From Capitulum mitella (lineage: Eukaryota; Arthropoda; Thecostraca; Pollicipedomorpha; Pollicipedidae), in NCBI GenBank assembly GCA_030062745.1, contig CP099839.1:20469324-20533323 (forward strand): DNA of 64,000 nt. The letters are read 5' to 3'. The first letter of the stretch is position 1, and each line of letters begins with the position of its first letter. Of this stretch, positions 55,150 to 64,000 are shown in pieces. The notes beneath the pieces were generated by a model. It searched no databases, was not told where the DNA came from, and saw nothing but the letters and a program-made list of their open reading frames with translations. The position numbers were made by a program, and so were the translations under genes.

Positions 55150-58100
55150 CCCTCAGGTCCCAGTCTCCGCGTCCCTAAAAGTTATCCGGGCAAATGAAGT
55201 GCTATTCAAACCGCTCTGCTTCAGCCCACAGCTCTGAAATGGTCAGTGTAAGCCAAAAGAGATATAACCGACATCATGCCAAACCGAGTCCTGGACGACA
55301 CACCAACAAACGTCTCAGAACGTTTGCTGCAGATCCCTCCCTTGTACCGCTCCTCCACACATAATTGGTCCCGCAAGATCCACCTTGGAGGTTTCTGGTA
55401 TGTTCCACCAGGTCTGCAAACGTATATGTAGCTAGCCTTGCATCTCAAGACTGGTTACAACAATCCATCAAGGCACGACTGGGGATCCTGGGGGTCCGAG
55501 GGTATCGACCACTCCCCACTTTCAGAGGTTTTAGCATTAGGCCTATGCCAACGGCTGGAAAGAACAGCCTGAAATACTATTCGACCCCCATAATTTCCGG
55601 AAATCCCCAGTCATACAGCGAAGATCACAAAAAGACGGGCGACTTCAAACGGCACTCATTCCGTAGCATTAAACAGTGCCGCTATGTGATAATTTTTTGG
55701 TGGCGAAACACAAAACCTGAATTAATTTTCCATTATGAATCACCAAGTTTCAGATGATACACATAAAAAAAGGACAAAAATATCCTAGACACACGTGAAT
55801 GTTCGCTTGGACGGTTTAAACAAACAACGGCGCAGCAGGGTCATTAGGCCGTATGGTGCAACCCTCTGAAGTGGAAGAAGGCACTCACAACTCGCCTAAA
55901 TGAGCCTTCTTAGCGTGAAGACTCAGAGAGGATTCGCCATTTTTCATATTCACCAGGAATGCTACAATTTACTCAGATTTTCCTCCTTCTCATTAAATTC
56001 TACCAAGACACGCAGGACGTAATTCCACTGTCTTGATAACTTTCCGGGCAACACATCTGGTAATCAGTAAAATTTAAATTCTTCCTGTACAAAACCAGCA
56101 CAACCGTCGGATACCAAAGGGTACTTCATGTTTCGCAATTATAAACAAAACAGTTTTTATCCACCCTATGCAAAATATATAAAACCAGCCCCAATACAGC
56201 AGTCCTCACCATGCTTCCTAAAAAGCATCGAGAAAACACTGGGCTTTCATAAAGACGCCTCCTTTACAGCCAGAGAAAATCCCGAAAAATCTGAGCGTCT
56301 TCAAAAAAAAAAAAAACAAACCAGAACCAGGGGCCCTCCGAAGAATCACAAATACAAATATATATATACAAATAGAATACAAACTGCGAAGAGTCACAAA
56401 CAAGATCTGGGAACATTAAGGCAATTCAAAGTGCGTCCACTGCCTCAGTGTACTTCAATGACGACGACGATGCAGTTCACATTGAAAGGTAAATGTAGCC
56501 CTGGACGTTTTGTTCCCCTGGAAAGCAAAACGGGAAAAGGAGACAATTGTGCTAAAACTTGCTGGGAGCGATCACTGAAGGACGCACTGGAAGCCAAACT
56601 GCAGCCTCGGAAATCCTTTAGGGGCTTATGCCCTTGAAAGAACGAATCCAAAAATCTCTCAGGGGTAGTACGGATCGGCCGGGGGAGAAGGATACGAGCG
56701 GGCACTCAGGAATTGAGGGTTTTTGGTTCTTCTTTCTGTCTTCAGAGGCATTTTGCCACCTTGTATTATAATTCCGCACGCATCGAAAGAATTATGACTA
56801 CTGTTCTCCTTTTTATCCACGCCTGGCGACCATATAATAATTGTTAGCTACTGCGCTGGTAAACAGCCTAGAAAATAAAGACGGAAAAAGGCATCAGGCC
56901 TTCCCGATCAGTCGTTCACATGGGAAGATACATGACTGGCATTTAGTTACACCCTCGTCAACCTCCACCGAGAGGTTTATCTGACGCTGGACTTCGTACC
57001 ACGGTTTCCATAAGCGGAATGTTCCACTTCGACGGCACTGGCGCGAGAACACTGCTACTTTCCAGAAACAGACCGGAGTGACCGTTTTCGCTGAACTGTG
57101 AGCGGCTGAATGGAGGGATTTAGCTTAAAAGCCTAAAATACACGTTTCAGACACAGGTGCAAAATAGGTCGTAAGACAACCATACGTCAAGGCATTTTTG
57201 GGTGTCCGTAGTTTAAAACGCCATTACAGCCAACAGGGTATTAATGCGATGTCGAAAACGTAGTATACACATTATCTCAGCTAATTTTGGCAAACCTTCT
57301 TGAATCCGCACAAAAAGCGTATTGACACCTACCAGCCCTGCGACAACCACAGTGGGCCTCGGCAGGGACCAACAATAACGATGCTGCGTAGCAGAACTAT
57401 GACGTGATCAGGACATGTTTTCTGCTTCATGCAAAGTGAATGGTGTAAAGATCGGCTTCACACAATTGTCAAGACCACTTACAATTTTCAAGTGATTTTA
57501 TCGGGATTCACAGCATGGAACTAAAATTTGTCTCATTAATACCGGTATTAAATTTTACATCGAACGGTCCATTTTTGATAATGCCTTTTATTCGATGCGA
57601 TTTCGACAATCGCAGCGACAGTTAGTAAGAAGAATCAGAAACATGAAATGGCTCCCAGTCTAATTCGGGGTAAAACATGAAATGAGGGCTTACCTTTCCA
57701 CTGGAATATGAAATAACAAACCACGACATAAAAACATTGGGTTCACTGTTACCGTCAAACACCACGACAGGACAGCACAGGACACCGCGGCAGGACAGGA
57801 CCGCAGATAGCTCTCCCGTAACGATGACAAAAACACTGTTTCTTCGGAAATCAAATGTACACAATCAAGGCTGCTCACTTGTTCACTAGAATAATGTGTA
57901 GGTTTTGGCGATCGTGACCATTCGTGACCTACAGATTCGGAAGAATATGTAGCATGCGAAGTCCAGTAAATTTCCTGAACATCAAAGCAAAATACTATGC
58001 AAAGCTAGTATAAAGAGAACTTATTTCATCACAGAAAATATTAAGACTACATGAAATCATTCTAGCGCCTTTCAAAAGCTTTTCTTGGGTAATGATTTTA

Positions 58101-59800
58101 GTAAACTCGCAACGTTTTCGGGACGTTTTGTTTAAAATGTGCTACATCACCGCCTTCCTTGTGCGCTCAACTGTTCGTCTTCAGTAACTGTGGGCCTCGG
58201 CTGCGCGCAATATCAGCTACTGAAAGTCTGGCGTGTCTTGAGCATCGCAAATATTCCACTCCGGATGACAACTGATGACAACGAATTATTAGCTTCCAAC
58301 CCTGAGAAAGAATACCAAAAAAAAAACTGAATGTCAACATTAATGCACAGAACGCATACGCCAGAACGGCACTGACGAAAATGATACACGTTTGCCTTTC
58401 CCGCATATTGTTTTAAAACAATAAGCATATACACCCGTGCAAACGGATACACCAAGTCCAGGGCGCGGGAACTCCTCCACAGTTGGGGGGACACAAAAAG
58501 ACCTTTTGGGTCAACATTTCCAGTCAGCGTCCGTAGGACCATTGCTAAATTTCAGAAGTTGAATGGGCAGCGGCCTCCTTCCCCCCCCCGCCCATTTCCC
58601 GCGCCCTTAACCAAGTCAGACTGAAAAGTAGTCACTTGGAACGTAACCACTGCGGGGTTCAGCCACGCGCTTCACCCATGGTTGCTGACGACACACTGGC
58701 GTCGTGACGACTGAGTGGTCTGTCGCTGTGTTGCCAAGGGTCAGGGCCACGTTCGCAAACCGAAGACCTCTATAATCTTTGCACCGGTGACATCAAATCT
58801 CGCGCCTGGATGCGCACCGTCCGACGGTGATCCAGGCTCCAGTTTACTAGTCTGGAAGTTGACAATTTCTTGAACTGCACGCTTTCCATGTTCATCATTC
58901 CTTCAATGCCTTGAATTCCATTCAGGCACCTTGGCCCGGAATGTTTTTGGGACACTGATTAAACATTGTATATTTCCAGCAGCATGGGCACGAAAAATAC
59001 AGTCATATGATCAACATAATCAACAAAACGATATACGAAATAAATATAATACATGTTCGCTGGAATCGCGCCTCTGGGGAGGACGAAGACAAGTGGTCTA
59101 CGCTCCTTTGGTATCGTCGTGCGCATTGTACAGTAATAGGCAGCAAAATCACCAATCCGATTCCGGACCAGGACTTTCCCCATTTCACTGGTCTCCACTT
59201 ATTCCGCCAGTAAGGCCCGCACTGTCGGAAAGCGACGCACACAAACCCGTGCGCCTCGGTTCACGCGCCTCGGCTGCTGCATCTAACGCGCTAACGCGAT
59301 GTAAGTCATGACCTCGGTATGCCATCGTCCGGTTCCTGTCTCCCCGTGCCACGCATTGCAACCGCCAGTGGTCCCGCAACGGCACGCCACCGAAACCCAT
59401 CAATTTCCACAAAACGCACTGAAGTTTCAACGAAACTCGCCGGTCTTTACGTCGACAAACGTGCAAAAAGCTAAAATATGTCATCTTATGCCGTCGCATG
59501 GGCAAACGATCGTCGGCACCCAAAAGCTGCGAACAAAGCTCCTCTCCAAATCGGCCACGCGAAAGTCTGAAGATACAAAAAGCCCTCGTGAAATGTACAC
59601 AGCACAATGTGCCTCGGCTAGCGAAGTCAACCCATTTCCCAATCCCGAAAAATGGCATACGGGACAATATGCAACGCGCGAAGCTTGTCACTCCGTCCGT
59701 TAACATGACTGGGACTCACGACGGCCAACTGCTCAATGGCACAGGTTTGGTGAGGACTGGTCAACTGACATATGGTACAGTAACCCATTAAAACAGACCA
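55150..59800. other. Gene-poor stretch
   Basis: Mostly AT-rich. The longest ORFs (56128-56637 +, 59185-59706 -) show no recognisable domains and are compatible with chance. I see no exon with convincing similarity and no repeat with clear ends. Confidence 0.4.
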
Positions 59801-59811
59801 TCTGGTGCGGG

Positions 59812-60165
59812 CGCACGTAAGGGCAGTCCAGCCGGTACTGCAACCCGTCAGGACACACCAGCTAGTAAAGCAACCCGTCACGACGGATCAGCTGGTACAG
59901 ACCAGCCCGTCACGACATGCCAGATGGTACAGCAGCTCGTCACGACAGACCAGTTGGTACGGGCACCCATCACGACAGATCAGCTGGTACAGCAGCCCGT
60001 CACAACGGCTCAGCTGGTACAGCAGCCCGTCACGACAGACCAGCCGGTATAGCCGCCCGTCACGACAGACCAGCTGGCACAGACCAGCCCGCCACGACGG
60101 ACCAGCTGGTACAGCAGCCCGCCGCGAAAGACCGGCTGATACAGCAAACCGTCGGGATTGACGCA
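59812..60165. repeat. 30-bp minisatellite
   Basis: About 11 copies of CACGACAGACCAGCTGGTAC plus AGCAGCCCGT, mostly 30 bp (cores at 59951, 59981, 60011, 60041). Confidence 0.88.
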
Positions 60166-60333
60166 CGGCTCCCTCACGGATAACTCGCCCTCGGTGATAT
60201 CGCGCCTGGCACTGCAAACGAGCAGCTGCACAGTTGCGGTCCAACCCGCGCATCAGACGCTAACAGCGGCCAGCTTTTCTAGTCAGCGTCCCATTAACGG
60301 CTGGGCCACCAGACATCCCCACGGCCGGTCGGT

Positions 60334-60545
60334 GGCGGCCCGACAGACCAGCTCTGCGGCCCGCCGTTCACTCACGGCTTGGTTTTAGGGACGGCCCGAC
60401 AGACCAGTTCTGCGGTCCGCCGTTCACTCACGGCTTGGTTTTAGGGACGGCCCGACAGACCAGTTCTGCGGTCCACCGCTCACTCACGGCTTGGTTTTAG
60501 GGACGGCCCGACAGACCAGTTCTGCGGTCCACCGCTCACTCACGG
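60334..60545 (-). repeat. 56-bp minisatellite at the syntaxin TM exon end
   Basis: CACTCACGG at 60369, 60425, 60481 and 60537, exactly 56 bp apart. The 60537 copy is the exon's own end. On the minus strand the unit begins GCCGTGAGTGAGCGG, a donor-like GTGAGT that also contains the exon's TGA stop. Confidence 0.9.
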
Positions 60546-60637
60546 CTCCAGTCGATGTCCACAAATATAAAGAAGAGGGCAACCAGAACGACGACGCCGC
60601 CGACGGCAGCCAGGCTCACATAGCAGCAGGTGTTGTG
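60536..60637 (-). CDS. Syx1A: Syntaxin alternative terminal exon 2 (TM segment)
   Basis: Acceptor CTCCTTCCTTCTGCCAG, a strong tract. Reads [20 protein letters not shown], then [13 protein letters not shown] and TGA. It has a CC pair at the membrane border (as in syntaxin-1 CC, often palmitoylated), about 20 hydrophobic residues, then an acidic tail. It lacks the usual KK start. The end is ambiguous: GCC/GTGAGT at 60543 could be a donor, leading to a further exon. Confidence 0.65.
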   Translation of the reverse strand, partial: HNTCCYVSLAAVGGVVVLVALFFIFVDIDWSRE

Positions 60638-63433
60638 CTGGCAGAAGGAAGGAGTGGGTCAGGCGAGGATCAGGGCCATCGGTACAGAGCAGGCAGGACG
60701 TGCAGTGGCCATGCACACTGTGCGCCTCCACTTCCAATCCGTGCAGTACTAAACAAGTCAAACTTTCAAGAAACACGTCAAAAGGCAACTCGAGGCCCGC
60801 TGTGGCGACTGACGGGAGATCCCGAATAACCACACGCTCCCAGTGCGTATCGTGTGTTCCAAGCGCCGTGGATGTCGGTCTGAGTGGCGCGCTGCGGCCT
60901 GGCCGGGCGGCGGCAGCGACAGGCGGCCTGACGAGCTGGCAGCCGGCGCCGTCCGGTCACCGACGGCGGCGGCCACCACCAGCCGCCGCTGAATCAGCGC
61001 CGATCGATCCGGATCCGGCTCCGGCTCCGCCCGCGCGCCCTAGAACCCCGCCTGCCCCAGCGGCGCCCACCCACACACACATGGCGTCCGGCAGGCAGCG
61101 CCAGCCTGCCGGCCCGGCCAAGCGGTCTGCCCTGACCACCCACAGGTGCACCCGGGGCATGTGCACCGCGTCCTTCTCTGCCAGTGGGGAGCTGTAGGTC
61201 GCTACAAACACAAATCCAACTTCCCTTACACAGTGCGGACCAAAAGCACCCCTCAACAGAGGAATCGACGGATCTTTTCTCAAGCACCGACAAACACGTC
61301 CCCCACACAACATCAGGGGGCCGAATGACCTGCAAATCAGAAACAATAGACAAAACCCTCACGAGCCCACGGAAGACAAACTGCCCCCACATACCCCAAT
61401 AGAGGGCCGATTTACTTCGGCATCAGCAAGACTTCGACACGTCACGTCGGCACGTCAGACCCCTGCGAGTACGAGCGGTGCCAGCGAGCCTAAGGCGGCC
61501 ATTGCCGTGACGTCGAATCCGAACGTAATTGACAACCAGCTCCTCGGCAACTCTCATCGACAAGTGCCAATTCACATCCACGGCAAGGACATCCATCCTC
61601 TGCTGTCTGTCGCCGCTCCTGTCTTCAGCCTCTACGCGGCACTAGTTACGCGGCTGACGCGAATATACAGATGGAATTACAAGCATCAACTGCATAACAA
61701 TAACCCCAGAGTATCACATCATGATAAATCATCGCGAATTTCCTCGTCTTTGGACACAGTAATTTCAAAACGACGGACCAACCCAGTTCAACAGCAACGA
61801 CTCTCGGACGCCGGCCCGAGGACCAGGTCGCTTTACAGCCGGTGCGCCGCTGAGTCGGCGCGGCGGCGGACCTGGCGCGGCGACCAACACGGCGCGGCGG
61901 TGGATGTGGCACGCTGGCCGACATGGCGCGGTGATGGACCCGACGCGCGGGCCGACACAGCGCGGCGACGGACCTGGCGCGCCGGCCGACACGGTGCAGC
62001 GGCCAACACGGCGCAGCGACCAACACGGCGCGGCGGCCGACACGGCGCGCTGGGCCGGGAGGCGGTCACACTGGTCGTCTCAGTGGGGACGCTGGACTCG
62101 ACGGGGCGCAACACCGTCCGTCCACCTCGCTCGCCGGTCCGCTCTACGTAAACTGCACTATCAATACTATAGCGATAATCAGCAGAACGATTAGCAAACA
62201 CACGATGATTGCTATCTTTTTCTGAAACAGAAGAAAAAACAAATAAACCGTACGAAAAGACTCACTGTTGTAAAAACGAAGATCTAGCGACTCTGTACCT
62301 GATTTAAACGCAGTAGCAGCACCTCTACCAAAAAATGAAAACGATTTGCCGTAAGCCGTGCATTTCATGGCAAGCTATGGACTGCAATCAGGTGTGACAT
62401 CTTAGCTCATTCTAATTAGACTACTAGACGATTGTGTATATAATAGACAAACGACTTCAATATAGCTATCCGCACAAAAAAGCAAAATATATCAATTCAA
62501 TAAAAAAGGTCGCAAAGCTGACAAAAGCGAGAGGCAAAACAAAGCATTTGGGTAAGATTTCCAAAGGATGCTGAAACACCAGCAGGAAATAACAAGCAAC
62601 ACAGGGTAGGTGTTACACAGATAACATACGAATATCAACTGTACTATCATCAAACGGCTTGAGCGTGCATGAAGTTCACGTCAAGTGCTGCTGAAATAAA
62701 CAACAGCCAGCGAGCAAAATCCACCGGCCAAGTCATGCAATTCAACAAGCATAAAACATGAAAAACAGAGCATTACAACAAACGACCAAGGAACGAAGGC
62801 AGTGACACGGGGAACGCAGGAAAATAAGGTATGTCATCTTCACCATACAGGAACCCCAGCACTGGCCTACGGTGCCCAATGCTGAACAATGTTAGGTTTG
62901 TAGCAGATGCCCGGAAGGCCGTCGTCTTAGCAAACCGAGCTATGCGGTCTTCGGTACCAACCACGCCCACCAGCAGCCAGGGGATACATCAGTACCGATC
63001 ACGCCCACCAGCAACCACAGCGCCACCCACTTACCCTGCGTGCCTTACTCTGATACTTAAGCGCTTTCTTGGTATCTTTCTTGGCCTCCTCTATCCATTC
63101 GACCGAGTGTTCAACATTGAAGAGGACCTGATCAATCATCTCGCCCTGTGGTGGCCGGCGGCCGTATCCGACGGCGGCCGAACGGGGCCAGATCCGGCGC
63201 CAGTCGGCAGCAGATCAGGTCCGGCAGGCGCAGGCGCACAGAAGCACAGAGCGGGGGAGAGACAGAACAGCACACCGGTTAGAGGTGTTCACCGAGCGGC
63301 GACCGACGGACGGTGTACTCACCCTCCGCGCGCCGCGCTGGTACTTCAGCGCCTTCTTCGTGTCTTCCATGGCCTTGCCGACATAGTCGACCGACTGATC
63401 TACATGATATTCGATACGGTCGATCATCTCGCC
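60536..63433 (-). CDS. Syx1A: Syntaxin-1-like gene, 3' part with alternative exons
   Basis: 3' end of a plasma-membrane Q-SNARE gene. Syntaxin-1 pairs with SNAP-25 and synaptobrevin to drive vesicle fusion. In transcription order: SNARE exon A (63323-63433), SNARE exon B (63035-63145), TM exon 1 (62144-62221) and TM exon 2 (60536-60637). All junctions are phase 0, so either SNARE exon can join either TM exon. The SNARE exons start GEMID, the classical syntaxin exon boundary ([14 protein letters not shown] in vertebrates). Earlier exons (Habc, first half of the SNARE motif with the zero-layer Gln) lie beyond the right edge. Confidence 0.9.
61860..62060. repeat. GGCGCGGCGRCCRACACG minisatellite
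   Basis: About ten short GC-rich units (GACACGGCGCGGCGGCC type, about 18-27 bp) between the two TM exons, ending 80 bases from TM exon 1. Confidence 0.75.
62144..62221 (-). CDS. Syx1A: Syntaxin terminal exon 1 (TM segment)
   Basis: Acceptor TCTTCTGTTTCAG. Reads [20 protein letters not shown], then IVQFT and TAG. The KKI plus long hydrophobic run is the standard syntaxin C-terminal anchor (vertebrate KKIMIIICCVIL). 25 residues, ending almost at the membrane face. It completes the protein when joined to ARR of either SNARE exon. Confidence 0.9.
   Translation of the reverse strand, partial: KKIAIIVCLLIVLLIIAIVLIVQFT
63035..63145 (-). CDS. Syx1A: Syntaxin SNARE exon B (mutually exclusive)
   Basis: Exactly 111 bases (37 codons), acceptor CACCACAG, donor AGG/GTAAGT. 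Reads [20 protein letters not shown], then [17 protein letters not shown]: second half of the SNARE helix and juxtamembrane basic stretch. Same length and phase as exon A, which it replaces. QVLF in place of RIEY and EWIEE in place of DYVGK change the surface of the helix. Confidence 0.93.
63323..63433 (-). CDS. Syx1A: Syntaxin SNARE exon A (mutually exclusive)
   Basis: Exactly 111 bases, acceptor CGTGCCGCCAG, donor AGG/GTGAGT. Reads [20 protein letters not shown], then [17 protein letters not shown], closer to canonical syntaxin-1 ([20 protein letters not shown]). It is only 177 bases from exon B. Confidence 0.93.
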
Positions 63434-64000
63434 CTGGCGGCACGTACAGGCGCGCGTCAGCCGACGGCAGGGGTTTCACCATCGCGGCCGGCTCCTCGTA
63501 CCCCTCAAAACACAGGCGCCCGACACCCATTCACGACACCCGGGCCAGCCATGGTGTTCCACCGTTCCCAACAAAAATAAACGCACCTGCCAGGAACACT
63601 CCGGTAGGTAAAAACAAAACATAACAAATGCACAGAAAAGAAAGATGTAGTATGGGACAAGTTGAAACCGTACACACCTTATGGTTGTGTACATTTCAGT
63701 CTTGCCAACTCATTCTACATATGGAACCCAGCCACTATGCCACCCAAAATAAGCATGTGTGTGTGTTCACTTCTATGTACATTTGCAGTTTTCGGACACA
63801 CCCCACAAGTATTTGGTATGAAGCAGTCATTCTGCCATGCCCAATTTATGAGAATATCAGAAAACGCTTAAACAAACAATTTATGAGAATATCAGAAAAC
63901 GCTTAAACAAACTCAGCTGAAATCACCGAACCAGCAGGCTGTACAATACCAAATTCGAAAACGAAACAAGTAGCTCATTCGCCAAATCTCTAGGCTATTG
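63434..64000. other. Intron of the syntaxin gene to the window edge
   Basis: No further syntaxin exon is visible. A direct 30-bp duplication (AATTTATGAGAATATCAGAA, then AACGCTTAAACAAAC) lies at about 63842-63912. Confidence 0.6.

Noticed and set aside
56128..56637. 169-codon plus-strand ORF
   Set aside because: No recognisable domain. For an AT-rich region of this size one such ORF by chance is not surprising.
59185..59706. 173-codon minus-strand ORF, with an opposing 131-codon ORF
   Set aside because: Both strands open in a GC-balanced stretch, no domain, no splice context. Could not be supported as a gene.
60957..61346. Possible extra syntaxin terminal exon in a GC-rich minus-strand ORF
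   Set aside because: Low-complexity Gly/Ala-rich translation without a membrane segment or a good acceptor.

Overview
This is an animal nuclear window: split genes with GT-AG introns in consistent reading phase, GC-rich exons in AT-richer introns, and many transposon relics and minisatellites. The proteins are metazoan. Syntaxin-1-type and Niki/NEK9-type proteins with dense repeats suggest an arthropod, possibly a crustacean (a barnacle is a guess). There is no bacterial-style operon and no CRISPR.

Layout. 1-2.18 kb: the two 3' exons of mitoribosomal MRPS23 (+). 3.67-4.46 kb: a complete intronless FCF1/UTP24 (-). 6.45-13.26 kb: a complete six-exon NEK8/NEK9-type kinase with RCC1 propeller (+), about 1,089 residues, with an unusual N-terminal domain and a C-terminal CAAX motif. 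16.1-38.85 kb: ENGASE, cytosolic endo-beta-N-acetylglucosaminidase (-), eleven exons in perfect phase, first exon(s) uncertain (candidate at 53.7 kb). 43.05-43.28 kb: one orphan exon like the BUD23 C-terminus (+). 60.5-63.4 kb: the 3' end of a syntaxin-1-like gene (-) with two mutually exclusive SNARE exons and two alternative transmembrane exons; the 5' exons lie beyond the window.

Repeats fill the rest: three copies of a TTAA-flanked piggyBac-type element, one carrying a nested short retroelement with target-site duplication; a pogo/Tigger-like element; a 1.9-kb diverged palindrome; head-to-head Penelope-like 3' ends; and about fifteen minisatellites.

The most distinctive observation is that minisatellites start at splice junctions. 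In at least six exons from four unrelated genes the tandem unit contains the exon's own donor or acceptor, giving several equivalent splice sites in a row. The genes share no pathway (mitochondrial translation, 18S processing, mitotic/ciliary kinase, glycan catabolism, exocytosis), so the neighbourhood looks like ordinary eukaryotic gene order.
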